The notes beneath the pieces are model-generated. The model was given only the letters and a program-made list of their open reading frames with translations, did no database searches and was not told where the DNA came from. Positions 1 to 13,200 of a stretch of DNA of 64,000 nt are shown here, one piece after another; within the stretch, counting starts at the first letter, position 1, and the number at the start of each line of letters is the position of its first letter. A program made the translations under genes and the position numbers. The stretch is taken from the NCBI GenBank assembly GCA_000727475.1, contig KL647304.1:1552760-1616759 (forward strand), in the 5' to 3' direction. The DNA is from Sarcocystis neurona (taxonomy: Eukaryota; Apicomplexa; Conoidasida; Eucoccidiorida; Sarcocystidae).

Positions 1-2
1 AG

Positions 3-335
3 CTCGCAGCGCGACTGCGCGACGTAGATGGTATATTTCTCGCCAAAGTGGATGGGAACAGGAACGAGATTCCTGGCATGCGCATCACCGCGTACCCCAC
101 CTTAATCCTCTTCCCTGCAAAAACCAAGAGGAAGCTCGGCACTATGCAAACGGCGCGCTCGTACTGGTACAACGGAGATAAGACGATGGCCGATATGCTG
201 GAATGGCTCGCCGCACGAACCGAAAAAGCTCACATCGACGTGGATCGCCTCCTCGCCATCAATCTTGCACAGAGAGATGCTACCGAAGCCGCAGTCGGAG
301 GCACGGTCACCAAAAGTGTTCTCGAAGAACTGTAG
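3..335 (+). CDS. Protein disulfide isomerase, C-terminal part (gene cut by window edge)
   Basis: The frame is open from the window edge to a TAG at 333-335, giving about 110 residues. The segment FLAKVDGNRNEIPGMRITAY followed by PTLILFPA matches the second half of a thioredoxin fold in protein disulfide isomerases: the beta strand ending in K-V-D, then the x-E-I/V-P-G turn, then the cis-proline motif Y/F-P-T-L. A helical tail follows (MADMLEWLAARTEK), as after the last catalytic domain of PDI. The CxxC active site would lie upstream, outside the window. The family makes and rearranges disulfides in the ER lumen. The protein ends in LEEL rather than a standard KDEL or HDEL retrieval signal, so ER retention is not certain. 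No intron is seen in this piece. The methionine at base 48 lies inside the fold and is not the true start. Confidence 0.8.
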   Translation, partial: LAARLRDVDGIFLAKVDGNRNEIPGMRITAYPTLILFPAKTKRKLGTMQTARSYWYNGDKTMADMLEWLAARTEKAHIDVDRLLAINLAQRDATEAAVGGTVTKSVLEEL

Positions 336-2550
336 CTGGTCTCTGAAAAAGCATTACAGGAGACAAGGGACGAAAAAACGAGAGGTAAAGAAGAGAAAGG
401 AGGAAGAGGAAAAGGAGGAGCAAAGGAACAGACGGACGAGGGGGATTAGCAGGGGGAGAGAACGACGCTGTGCGAGAAGGTGAAAAGAGAAGAAGACGGG
501 GAAAAAAAGGAGGAGGGGAGCTGCAGGAGCGAAGGAGGCGGGACCAGACCACGATTCGCGGAAGCGAGAAATGTGCAGCGGGAGAGGCGATGACGGGGAG
601 CGAGATAGTTGCGACCGAGGCCGCAGGAGGAAGAAAACCGAGAGCAAGGAGCAGAGGAAGAGCGAAGAAGCTTGAGTGAAAAGAAGAAGACAACAGGGAG
701 AGGGGTCGAGGATGCGCGGGAGGGACAGAAGGAGAATCAGGGAAAAGGCAGTGAGAATCGGAGGTAAAATGGAGAAGGAAACAGCCGGAGCAGACAAGCG
801 TCTGAAGCGCAACGGAAATTTGAAGAAGAGTTGTCGATCGGGAGAAGGGGTTCCTTTAAGAACACCCTGCATGAAGGAGGGGAGGCTTTTCTACGCGTAG
901 CTGAGAGGCGGGGATCAGGAGATACCGACGTGGCGGGGAGAGAGAGTGCTACAGGCAGGGAGGCACGCTTTGCGGTGTACGTACACCCGAAGGTGTAAGA
1001 AAGCTTCTTTACGGCTGCGGCGTACAGGAGCATTGAGACGCAGGAGAAAGCCAAGAGAGGGTGGAGGACTGTGAAAGGGGAAGACGTTTTGATGGAAACC
1101 AAGTGACGTTTTGCAGGACGTGGAGAGGTCTAATTCTGCAACGTAGCGGGAATAAGAAGGAAGAATAACAGCACGTTTGAAAAAGTGTCCGGAAGTCGCG
1201 CTCACAGGTCGTGGATAGAAAGGGCGGCTTCGACCAGCGGCTGCCCACGGGGAAAAAGGACAGACCGGGGGGGCTTGTGAATGGAGAAAGAAGCAGAAAC
1301 AGCGGAGACAGAAGGCGCACACAGAGATCGCGGAAAAGCGTTAACTCGAGGAAGATACGGCAGTTCAATAAAAGGAGGAACAGAGAGGGAAGAGAAGAAA
1401 GCGAAGAACAGGGAAGACGTGTAGAGAGTGGAGGATGATGAAGAGGGAAGGGAAAAGTGTAACGGAGGAGAAGAAGAAACGATCCCAGTGCAGGACGGTG
1501 TAGCACGAGACAAAGAAGACAACACGCACTGCCCGACAGCAGGTCACAGGCACCTGGGCTGCCGCTTTTCCTGCTGCTGCTGCTGCAGCAGCGCGGCGGT
1601 CAGGAATGAGTTTACGACTCGAGACGACTAAACAAAAGGCGGAATCTTAGAGCTCCGCAGAAAAGTGGGACATACTGGCACGTGTGTTTGCGCAGACAAT
1701 ACAAATTCACCTCTGTGTCAATGTGTGTAGCGAATCAAGTAGAAATAGGCAGGAACGCTCGAAGTTATATATCCACGTAGAATCGAACATCCATTTCTTA
1801 GGCATACAGATAATATACGTATTCTGGATATCTGCCGCCTTCTGTTTCTGTGTGTATGATATGTGTCTCCCGTTTTCTTCCTGTATAATCTCTCGCTCTC
1901 TCTGCCTGTTTCTCCGCTCCTCTGCAGTAGATAGAAATATACGTGTGTGATTGATACATATATATACATATATAGAGAGAGGTTTCCGGGTGTGTGGATA
2001 GATGAGCGTATGCGCGATCGATCGAATAAGCTTTCTTTGTATTCAATTTTCGTCCGTGAGGGACGCGGACCTGTGATCTGGCGAATGAGCCAAACGTGTG
2101 CTAGTGATTCGCCCGTCAAACGCAAAGCGACGCCGCTTTTTCGCTCGATAAATTCTCGCATCGTCGTCAAAGAAATAGCCCAGTTGATATGCACCCCTCC
2201 TCAGAGACCCCTGCTGCGAGACACGCTCTTCATGGAGTCTAGGTATTATATATGTGAGTTCCGTATGAACGCATAACTTTGTGTGTCTCTGTGTGGACGG
2301 ATTCAGTACTCCTTTGTATCGCTTCGCACATTGCCGCCTATGTATATAGTATATATTACACGCGAGTGTATCGACATCTAGACAGGCACCCGGACGGCCA
2401 GCTCTGCATGTGATACTGAGCAGAAGAGACGTGAGGAGTGATTTCTTCTGTGGTGACGGTTGTTGTAGCTGACGTGGTGAGGCGACAGCTTAATGGCGTA
2501 GACGGCAGCACGACCCTTTGGCTGCCATCCGAAGAAAAACGAAGTGAGGG
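336..2550. other. Spacer: purine-rich 3' flank, then TA-rich DNA
   Basis: From about 345 to 1530 the plus strand is strongly purine-rich (GAAG, GGAG and GAGAA runs). Open frames there are compositional: Arg/Lys/Glu/Gly-rich on plus and Ser/Leu/Phe/Pro-rich on minus. A short CTG run lies at about 1569-1590. From about 1640 to 2550 the DNA is AT-richer with short TA runs near 1955-1975. I see no conserved protein or RNA gene. Part of it is presumably the 3' untranslated region of the PDI gene. Confidence 0.5.
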
Positions 2551-3169
2551 ATGTGCGGCGGCTCGTTCCGTATTCTTCTACTGCCGTATGTAGTCACAGG
2601 TTCCTTGCTTCTGCTGGTTATGACGTCTTCCCTCTCGTCTGCTGGGGCGGCAGAGGAAGACGTCAACGTGTGCCTGCGTCGTCTTGTGAAGGAGGGGAAG
2701 GTAGCGACAGCACCGTTCCCTGAGAGGAGCTGCACGTGTTTGCCGCTCTGGAGAACAGTGCGCGCAATAAGGAAAATGTTCATCCGCGTTGTGGTCCTGC
2801 AGAAACTCCACAGTCGCCTTTTCTTTTTTTCAAACTGATGGTAGCAGTTGTCACGGTAGCGAATCTGCGCGCACGCATGTGCTCCGCGCACGTACGAACA
2901 CAAGCAGCCAGGAGACGCGATAATTCGACGGATAGGAGAGAAAAGAAACCCTGAGGAAACGGTGTCAGTTATGAAGAAGGAATGAAATGTGGATAGGAGC
3001 ACGGACGTTTTTCTGTGTGTTTCCGGCGCAGTGCACCACAGCTGCAAAAACGGAAGCAGACAGCAGGAGAGAGCTCGCACAGCTTCGTCGCACCGCCTCC
3101 CTCTGGAACGTTCCTCACCTGACGCAAAACGATAGTAAAAGATCTGTCGGGTACACGTTGTGTCTCTAA
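2551..3169 (+). CDS. Candidate small secreted protein, two exons (2551-2700, 3032-3169)
   Basis: An ATG at 2551 opens a frame with a classical signal peptide: a short n-region (MCGGSFR), a hydrophobic core (ILLLPYVVTGSLLLLVM) and small residues SAGAA before an acidic mature start. A donor AAG|GTAGCG lies after 2700. A good acceptor, with a pyrimidine-rich stretch ending GGCGCAG, lies before 3032. Both borders are phase 0, and the joined frame ends at TAA 3167-3169, giving 95 residues. The mature part has few cysteines and no family motif that I recognise. It is not clearly a coccidian SAG surface antigen, because the usual cysteine pattern and GPI tail are absent. Unspliced, the first frame would stop at about 2838. 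This is a prediction from signal peptide plus phase-consistent splice sites only. Confidence 0.33.
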
Positions 3170-6100
3170 TCTCTCAGATCCTGTGCCGGACGTGTGTCTG
3201 TGCGAGTAGCACCTACGCATCTGGACTGAATCTCATGCAAACGTTTTGACTATCACACCAGAGCAGAGGTGTGCGGCCACATCCGCATGTAAGGTTACCT
3301 TTGGTTTGAGCTCGTGTCTGCAGAGAAAATTTATTCGCCCCGGATCTAGAGGTATCTCTGGACAAACGATTTGTTAACACGCGTGTGCCTTGGTGTGCGC
3401 GCTCGCACCTCACTTCGCACAGAGAAGAAGCTCCAGTGCACTGGTGTTAAGTAGAATGTGTGTATGTAATTCTTTTCACGCACACGTAAAGCGAGTGTGT
3501 ACACTAATCCGGGATCGGACATCCTTGTACACATGCTGAGTGTGTGTATGTGTGTGGCGCGGTCGGCGCTTGCCACCTAGCTGATATCGACAGAGGGTAT
3601 GTGGCGCTTTTAGATATGCTTGTAAAGATGCACAAAAACGTTGTCCAAGAGCCTGGTAGAGGTAAATAGATTGCGAACAGAGAAACGCCCCATTCGAACT
3701 GTGCTCCATCTGGACCGGTAACCGTCGTGCACTGTACACACACGTGATATATATATATATGTATACGCTCGTACACTGCGTGTATGCTTCGAATTCTGGA
3801 AAAAGATTGCAAGGAAGCAGCTCGAGGATGAACTGCAGATATTTTCTGTGCGAGTGCGCCCTGCCGTCCGGGACACACTGCAGCTGTCAAGTTTAGTGAG
3901 CGTTCTTTTTGCTTCCGCATACGTTAAAGTATATGCATGTCTGTGTGCGCATTCATACACTTGCTCGCGCATATATGTATATATATATATATTGTACATA
4001 TATATATGTATATATATATATGTCTAATTATGCGCATTTGCAGACGTGTAAGTAGTCGCTATGCCTGTTCAGGGAGACACTCTTGCGTGTCGGTGCAGCG
4101 GGCACATTTGCCGGACGTGCGATCGCCACCCATGTACAAAACAGCGTAGCACGGAATGCTTTACACCTGCCAGAAGACAGGGGAAAAGTGCTATGGCGTG
4201 CTGTTACTACGTGCGTCTACGCAGGACCCACCGAGGTCACACCAGTCAAGTCTATGTAAGTGCGTCCATGCAGGCACATTAAAGAATCAGAGCGCACGTA
4301 GTGGCCTTCTACTGACAAAGTCCATGTACGAGTTTACAGAAGAGACCCAAATGGATCTACGTGAAGTAGTTCATCGGGCTAACCTGCATGCACGAGCACA
4401 CAGAATAGAAACAAGGTCAGTTCCTAATAGTCCTATACGTGATAGACAAATGCGTCCACGCACAAGTACACACTGACTTTGTAGACTGGCGTATGAGCAA
4501 GCGAGTGCACGCGTGAGTCCAAACAACACGCACCTTTTATATATATATATATATCTATGTCTAATTATATACATTTTTTGTATATATATGCGCGCCTATG
4601 GTGTGTAGGGGAGCACGTACGAAAGATCTGAAAGACGGTGGTATTTTCGGCTTCGTGCTGCATCAGGCGGGTCGCGGAACCGGTGCTTGCCGCAGCTTCT
4701 TTCACTAGCGTCTTCTAGATTGGTGACAACCGAAGCAGCAGTGTGTCTCCTTCCAACACATGTATCTTCACACGTACGTGTCTACGCGTATGTATGTTTA
4801 CGTCCTGTACGGCCAGACCTGCCGTGAATCAAGGCATGGGCCTATGTGCGTACCCGTGGTCACTTGTGTGTAGACAATTAATCGCGCCCATCCTCGTGGA
4901 CAAGGTGGGATCGAGCAGTCGTCTTCGCTGACAAGCCGTTTACTTGTTCTGTTGCCTCAATGTACATGTCCGCATATAAGTAGAAGCAGGAGGACTCGGC
5001 TAATGTGTGGTTTGCATACGCGTAAATCTGTAAGTGTATACACTTATAGGTATGTCTCGGCATATCTATGCCCATACGTGTCTGTGCGTCTCTGCACACG
5101 TGTTGGCTCCTGCGTCTGCGTTGGATCAAACAGTGAAGAGAGAGCAGCATGAGCACGCATAGGTACATCGTTAGTCATATATTTCAAGGCAGCGAGAGAG
5201 AAAGAGAGACAGAAAGAGGCGCATGTCTGGCCTTCTCATTTTGAAGGGAAAGACGAAAGAAGAGGTAGCTGCAGTGTCCTCTAGGGCACCACGTGTCGTC
5301 CTCTTTCACTCTCTGTAGTGTCACGCACGTGCGTACGTAGAGCTCTGGCTCTCTTACTTTCTCTGAACATGTGTATTAATAAACATGTCTATATTGCAGT
5401 TGCACGAATGGACATCGGTACATACACACATGCTTGTGTGCACGTATCCGTCCGTCACTCCTTCCCTAATTGTGTGTTAAAGAACACATCTTTATCGGAG
5501 CCGAAGGAAAGAAGGTTAGGGCTTATAATCATGACGTTCATGCGGGTCGCCCTCTCTCTACCTGCCACATGTCTTTACAAACATCTTCACGTGGATCTCT
5601 GTGTAGAGGCACGAGTGTGCGTGTGGCATTGAATGAGTTACACAAGAGGCAAGGAGCATAGAAATGCATTGGGTCCGCTTCCAAGGACGTCTGAGCCCAT
5701 CCTTCAAGCCATGCACCGCTGCCTAAGGATTGGACGCGTTCAGGTTGATTGACGGAGCCTTCAACTTCTGCGTGTATGTGCATATATATATATATATATA
5801 TGTAACGACACACGTGTAGCTCCACACACATGCATATATATACGTATAGGCATATTGACACATATGTAGGTGGACACATATGCATACGTAGACATAACGT
5901 ACACACAACACATATGCCTATCCATATGAGAGGATATGTAGATACGTACATATTGATCCTACACATGCATAACTATATATACATATATATATACATACAC
6001 ACATATACATACACTCTGCATTTATGTACTTACGTGTACGCTACGTACATGACATATATATATATATACATATATAGTTATTTTGGTGAATACGTATATA

Positions 6101-6475
6101 GGGCGTATTAAAGAAGCCTTGTGTCCATCTTGGTGACCCTCCTTGTGTACTGTATGCGCCTGTGTATGGAAGTGTGTATATCTGTAAGCACCTACGTGTG
6201 AAGTAAGTAAGCGCGCGGATCTACACTTATATATTCTTGCATGGACGCGGACTTTCTTCAAATTTATCGACCTCCTCGTCTACTTGTGTCTCTATACATC
6301 TGTATTTCTGTGCAGTTCCCCACCCACCCACACACTCTCCTCTCTGTTTCTCCTATGTCCACTTGTGCGACAGCAGCAACACTGGTACTCTGCCAGCACC
6401 ACTGATGGCACCGCCATCTCTCAATTGCCCTTTATAGCGAGTAAAGATGGATACAGCCTGATCTGTTTCTTCTTG
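3170..6475. other. Spacer with TA/CA microsatellites
   Basis: TA-rich runs interrupt otherwise unremarkable sequence at about 3739-3762, 3970-4022, 4537-4590, 5783-5802 and 5961-6082. Two of these runs (near 4018 and 4555) are followed by the same short string TATGTCTAATTAT, which suggests a duplicated module. The Tyr/Ile/His/Thr-rich open frames here are translations of the microsatellites. No gene is supported. Confidence 0.5.
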
Positions 6476-6752
6476 CTATAGTTGCCGGTAGCTGCTGCAG
6501 GAATACGACTGCTTCTTTTTGTCTTCTTGAACTCTGGGGCACTCCGTTGCCTCTCCTGCTACTAATGTCGTACCGCTGCTGACACGTTTTATAACTTCGA
6601 TATGCCCTACCGCTGCCTTCCTAGGGCAGCTGCAAGGGTTGCTGGTCTCAGGTAGAGCTTCTGGTACTTTGTGCCACAGAACGCCACTCGCTTCCTGCTC
6701 TTGCTGCTGCAGTCTCCGGCGGCCTGCTGCTGCTTCCGCTGATATTTCCGCT
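6476..6752 (-). CDS. Possible terminal exon of unknown gene
   Basis: Reading minus from about 6752 down to the stop at 6476-6478 gives roughly 90 residues of mixed, non-repetitive composition: a short Ala/Gln/Arg-rich start, then a segment with Cys-Ser-Cys-Pro, and a Lys-rich end before the TAG. This is unlike the microsatellite frames next to it. It lies about 540 bases downstream of the stop of the first Kazal gene. That gene has a donor-like GAG|GTGAAG just before its stop (exon end would be 7308), so this could be an alternative last exon of it. No family motif is recognised and the acceptor is not convincing. Confidence 0.22.
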
Positions 6753-7293
6753 CCAATATACACACACATGTATATACGTGGATTAGTGTATACGCGCGTA
6801 AGTATATCTCTGTGCAAGTTGAATTGTGTGTGCGAGTACATTACGCCTCGGTATATATAATTGCGCAGCTGTGGATACGTATACACATTTATTCGTTTGT
6901 GTACCAGCGTATCTGCCATCCGATCACTCCTTCATTGTTGTTTAGAGTTTTGTCCCGGTCTCGCTACACACACGCTCTCCAGTCCTGCTGCGCACGACAC
7001 GCAAATCCAAGTGCATAGAGACGCTTGCAGGTGTATTTACATGTACGTTTTAAATGTCAACATTCGTTTGTAGCGACCACTACGTAGATGCGCAAGTGTA
7101 CAACTCAGCGTGTGCGGACACGGATGTAAATACATATATACGTATACTGACGCATGTACACCTGTCTGAACGGGTCTGTGCAGCTCCGAGGATTGATGTG
7201 CGTAGCGGTGTGCATGTGCGTCTGACGTCACTGAGTTCCATACACACAGGATGTTTTTTCCTATTTTTTCTTGTGTCAATAGTATGTTTCTGC

Positions 7294-10200
7294 TTATTCC
7301 TCTTCACCTCTCAGTTCTGTGTAGTCGTCTCGGTCTATTATTGCTTTTAGACGCATCATGTGCAGCTCGTAATCAAACGGCTCTTCTTCGTCTTCTTCTT
7401 CCTCCTCTTCATGCTCGTCCTCTTCACGCTCTTCCTGTTCTGCTCTACTTTTCACCTCTCTCCTTTCTACCACTGCGGTTGCTTCCTGCGTTGTTGCGTC
7501 TACCTCTGCTGCAGCCGCTGCTATTCCTTCAGTCTCCCCTCTTCTTATCCCATGTCCCACTGCTGCTTCTGCTTTTTTGTGTCGTGCTGCTGCGACAGCG
7601 AATGAATCCGCCTCTGCCTGGCTTTCCGAGAAGCTGGTGTCTTGACTGCTGCTCCTGTGGCTGCTACTGTAGCTGCTGCGGCCGCTGCTGCTGCGGTGGC
7701 CATCGCCCCTGCCGCCGGTATAGACGCTGCCAATATAGACTCTGCCGCTGCTGCTGCTGTCATCGACCTGGCCGATTCTGTTGTCTTCTATGCTGTCGCT
7801 TCTGCTGTTGCTGGAGGAGGAGAAGGAAATGTCGCTGCGAAGCTGGCTTTCATCGCCACCAGCCCTGTTCCTGGGACTTCGTGAGCTGCTAAAGCTTCCG
7901 TTGCTGCTGCTGCTGCTGCGATTTGGGCTGGTAGCGCTGCCACTGTTGTTGCGACTGACGTGTGTGCCAGGAGCCGTGCTAGAGTTGCCAGCTCTGCTGG
8001 TTCTGGTGCCGCTCTTCGAAATGCTGCTGTTGCTACCGGATCGGGTGCTGCTGCGAAAGTGGTTGCCACTAGAATTTTTGCTGCTGCTAGTGCTGTCGTA
8101 CGAACCTCTCATGCTGCTGCTGCGGTTCATGCCATGCGGCTCGCCGTACTCTTTCCTCGTGGTGCTGTTGCTGCCCCCGCTACGGCCGCTGGCAATGCTG
8201 CTGCCGTTGGTGACGCTGCTTCTTCCCCTGTTGCTGCTGCTTTTCCATCGGACGTTATCTCCGTAATTACTACTGCTGCCTCTGTTATTCGCATCTCCTC
8301 TAGCAAACGAACTGCTGCTGCTATCCCTGCTCCCCGTCTTGCTTCTGTTGCTGCTGCTAGTTCTGTCACTGCTGCCGCTACCGCTACTGCTCCGTGCGCT
8401 CTCGTCTTTGCTGCTGCTTCTGTTGTTATTGCTGCTTCTGATGCCGCTGCTCTTGTTTACGTAGCCGCTGCTGCTTCTTGTGGCAACAGCGGCAGGGTGC
8501 AGCGTCGCCTTGTTGCCAGGGAAAGTTTCCTTCTGTTCCTGGAATGGTAGCGCCTGCTGGTGTTGCGGCAGCGAACGAGTAGGCACACCGGCAGAAGCAG
8601 AGGCTGCACCTACCCCTCCCGAGTTCTTTCTTGTTGAAACGAGAGACTTGTGAGCATTGCCTATAGTTTGTGTGATGCCCTCCAAGACGAGTGAAATATT
8701 TTCACTGTCTCGTGCGCTATTGCTGTTGCTGCCGTCTGCAGATTCATACAGCAGCTCGTTGTCAGTAAGAATGGAATAGGCTTCAGTATTAATGTCTCCT
8801 TCATCTGCGCTGCTGCTCTTATTGCCACTGTCGTTGTCACTGCTAAGGCTGGTGCTGGCCGCCCAGTCGCCGGAAGCTATATTGAGGTTGCCGCTACTCC
8901 TTTCACTGCTGCTGCTATGGCTGCCCATGGTGACGCTGCTGCTGGTGGTGTTACTGCTACCGCTGCTGCTGCTGCAATAATTATTACTCGTGCTGCTGCA
9001 GGAGACACTGCTGCTACTGCTGCCACATTCTTTAGTGCTGCGACTACTAGGCTCGCTGCCGGCGCTACTGCTGCAGTTGTTCGTAGTGCTGCTAGCACCA
9101 AGGCCGCTGCTAGCGTTGTCGCTCCTACGCTCGCTGCTGGTAGTCTGGGCGGTGCCCTCACTCTGGCTCGTGGCAGTGCTCGTGGGCACTTGCCTGCTGA
9201 TAGCGACGCTGCTATTCATCGTGCTGATTTTCTCACCAGGTTTGCTGCTGCTGTCTCTGCTGTACGTGCCGGTTTCGTTGTTGTTACTGGTCTTGTTGCT
9301 GTCTATTTGTCTGCGGTTGCTGCCGGTACTGGGGGATTTGCTTATGCGGCTGTCGCTCGAACGTGTCCTGTTGTCGAGGCTCGAGCGCTTGTCTTGAGTT
9401 TGCTGCTGCGATTGCTTAGATCCTCCGTGTTTTAGGCCGCCTCTTTCCTTTTCGGAGAGAGAGGCAATTACGGCAGCAGAGCTCTGACCCTCCTCGTGCA
9501 GCGTAGTTGCCTGACCAGCAGCAGGAGCTGGCAGTGTTGCAGCAGCCGAAGCCGGCGGTAACGTAACAGCACTGGGAGAGACATCGGGTACGGCACCAAC
9601 AGCCGAGGCAACAGCAGGATCGACAGCAGCAGCAGAAGGTGCGGCAACAACAACAGCAGCGATAAGCGGACGAAGTGTGGCAGTCGCAAGTGGAGCATCA
9701 TAAAGGGCAGTCGTCAGAGGCGTGACACCAGTCGCAGCGACTTGCCATCGCCGGTTTATTTTCTGTGAAGTGTTGCTGGTACTGCTACAGGCTCCTACGT
9801 GTGCCACTTGCAGTTTTGCATCTCTCTTCAAGCAGGCATATGCATGCAACTCACAACCGCTGGCGTAGGTCTGCCCATCGCTGCCGCATACAACTGCTGT
9901 TTCGTGTACTGGACACACCACGTTGCATGCTGCAGCAGCAAAACTATCCGCTGCTTGTGATGCCTCTGTGTTCGCTGCCTCTGTTTTTGCTGCTTCGATG
10001 TTTGCTGCCTCTTTCTTTGCTGCTGCCTCTGGCGGTGCTGGAGTCGTTTCTGCTGCCGGTGGTGCTGGTGACGGTTCTGCTGTTTCTGATAGTGGAGCGC
10101 CCGCGGCTGCTGCAGCTGCTGCTACTGGTGCTGCCGCCGCCGTACCAAGGGAAGAAAAATTGCCGGCACCAGGAAGGCTGGCAACAAGTGCGCTCCTCGA

Positions 10201-13200
10201 CAGGAGTAATGGGTGAGGTGTAGACGTTGAAGAAGCAGCAGCGCCACCAGTGCTAGCAGGAGGATAGGCACCGGCAGCAGGAGCAGCAGCAGCCGCAGGA
10301 GCGCCAATACCAGCAGTAAGTCCAGACTGGGTTGCGTCTGTAGGTGTAGCGGAGGCGGCAAAAGCTTCAGCAGGACGAAGCAGAGAAGCGGGAACAGCCG
10401 GAGACTGCAGCGACGCGGCAACGGCAGACGGTCGTAGCGGTTGCTGAGCATCAACGTCTGAAGGAAGCAATGAGGAGTTGTTCACGAAGTTCCGCATTTT
10501 TGGCAGCAAGAAGCACTCAGCAGCTGTAGCAGCGACACCCCCTGTGCTCCTGGCAAAGATATTCGGCGGCTGCAGGCACTCCTGCAGCGCATGTACCTGC
10601 TGTTGCTGGTCATTTGACGTGCTGAAGAAAACGAGAGCCTCCGTTTCTTGCCGCCCTTCCTGTTTCTGCTGCTCTGCGGCTGCCTCCCGCTCTTCCTGCT
10701 GCTGCTTCGGTACACGTGAAGAGGCTCGCTGCTGCTGCTGCAACTCACCCGTCTGCGTCTGATACGTCTGCTGCTGCTCTTGCGGCTGCTCCTGCTGCCG
10801 CTGCTCCTGCTGCTCGTGCTGCCGTAGACGAAGCAGCGGTCCTGGCGTCTGTGTTGCATCCTTTTGCTGCGACTGTGGCGGACTGCTCCCTGCGAGCGAA
10901 ATTTTGGGGAGCCGCAGGCTTTGTATTGAGGATTCTTGACTTTGCTGCTGCTGCCTCTTCTGCAGTTGTACCTGCTGCCGCTGTTGGTCGGATTGCTTCT
11001 CGTGTCGCTGCACCAGCGGCGTCTCTGCGCGCACAGCTGGCTGCTGCTGAACTGGACGCAGCTGCTCCTGCTGTTGCCACTGCTCTTTACCTGTCTGCTC
11101 TTGCTGCTGCTTCGGCTCCAGCCGGTGCTGCTGCTGCTGTGCCTGTTGTCGCTGCAGCTGCTGCTCCAGGTATTGCTGCTGCAGCTGCTGTTCTAGATGT
11201 TGCTGCTGCTGTTCTAGCAGTTGCTGCTGCTGTTTTTGAGAGAGGAGGATGTGCTGCAGCTGAATTTTTGCCCGTTCCTCCATCAGCTGCTGTATCGACC
11301 CAACATGTGTCATAGCATGCAAGAAGTATATTGGGTCTGTGGCGAGCCGCGCGATATCTTCCGGGTCTTCTGGCTGCTGTTGCTGCTGTTGCTGAGGTTC
11401 TTTCCCAGCCTCCTCACGGCGAGAAGCAGGCAGCCGGCCCCTTTGTCCTTGCTGCTGCTGCTGTCGTAGCAGCAGCAACTGGTTGTCGATCTCCTGCAGC
11501 TGCTGCATGTGGCTTCTCTTGCGCAGTAGCTGCTGCACCGCTGTCCGCTGCGGCGTCTCTTCCGTCATCTTCTGTTTCACCCTAGCTAGTTTCTCCGCTG
11601 CTCTTTTTTCTTCTTCTTCGTTCTCCGATGTGCCTGCTGCTGGTCCGACCTCTGCTGCAGCCCCTGCTCCTGTTTCCCCCCGTCCTTCTGCCGTTGCGCT
11701 CCAAACGTTATCCAACTTAGCGGACTTTGTTGCACCTCCCTCCGCGGTTCTCATTTGTTGCTCTTGCTGCACATGTCCCACATGGTGTCCTTGCTGCCGG
11801 TGCTGCTGCGTCTCTCCTCCTGCCTGCTGCCTCAGACGCTGCAGCTGCTGCAGTTCCTGCTGCTGCTGCTCACGCACGACTCTCTCAGCTTCTCGCACTG
11901 CAGCCTCAACAGCAGCGCCTGCACTAGGCAGCGGCCTCCCGGTTAACCACGCCGTGATTGCGTTGACTAGAGCCTCTCCGACAGACTCGCGCCTGCCTGC
12001 AGCGCTGCTGCTGGTGCCTTCCTTCGCCAAAGGCCTTTGCTCTTCTTCTGTCGCTGCTGCCACCCCGGCAAAGCTGCTGCTTCCAGTTCCGCTGCCTGAG
12101 TCCTGCAAGCTCCCTGTCCCTGCTGCATCCGCGCTGTCCAGCTCAGTACTGCGGCTGCCGCTGACTTCTGTGTTCCTGCTGCTGTTGCCGGTGCTGTTGC
12201 TACTAGGACTACCGGTAGTCTTCCTGCTCGCACTGGCCGCATGGGTGTCGTCGTTGCCAAGACTACTGCAGGTGATACTGCTACTGCTGTTGTTGCTGCC
12301 ATTGCTACTGGGACTGCTGCTGGTACCGCTGCGCTTAGAAAAGGTTACGTGTTTATTACTTGGACCAGCTGCCTCTGTGCCGCTGCTGCTGCTGCTGCTG
12401 CGTAGTCTGTGCCTGAGGTCCTGCCTGCTGCTGCTGTCACTCGTGGCCTCTACCGTATTGTCGCTGTTGCTGCTCTCATAGCTGTTGCTGCTGCTGACAG
12501 TGCTACTGCTGCGAGGGGCGCTGCTGCTGTAACTTGCACTGCTGCTGCGTTGATGCATGCGCCCAGAGGACTTTTCAGCAGCAGGTGCAGCAAGACTATC
12601 ATCTGGGGAATCAGGAGCAGACGAAGGGAGTGAAGGATTCTTTTGGACAGGTGGGCTGCTCAAGAAGAAGTGTCGCTCACCTGCTCGCTCCTCACGCTGC
12701 TCGTATCGCGCTTGCTGGTATGGCTCCAGCCGAGATTGTTGCTGCTGCTGTTGTTGCTGCTGCTCTTGCTGCTGTTGCTGCTGAGGGAGTTTCTGGCGTC
12801 GCGGCGTTTGCTGCCGCCGCAGTTCCTCCTGCTGGCTCAGCTGCTGTTGCTGCTTCTGCTGCTGTTGTTCTTGCGAGTTATATGTCGCTGCAGCTCTTGA
12901 CAGAAGTCCTGCTGCATCTGCTCCTCCTTTTTCATCTGGTGCTGCTTCTGTTCTAGGTGAAGGATCAATCTGTACCGTCCTTGCCGCTGTTCCTGTGACC
13001 CGTGCTTCAAACGATACCGGCGGGTATGCTGCTGCTGCTGCAACGGGTGCTGCCGCTGCCTGTCTGCCAGCTCCCTCTCCTGCTGCTGAGTTTCCTGCTG
13101 CTGATGCTGCTGTCAGCGCTGCTGCTGCTGTTGGAGTTGCCCAAGTTGCTGCTGCCGCAGCAGAAGTTGCGCGGGCCGCATCAGACGCCTCTATACCTAG

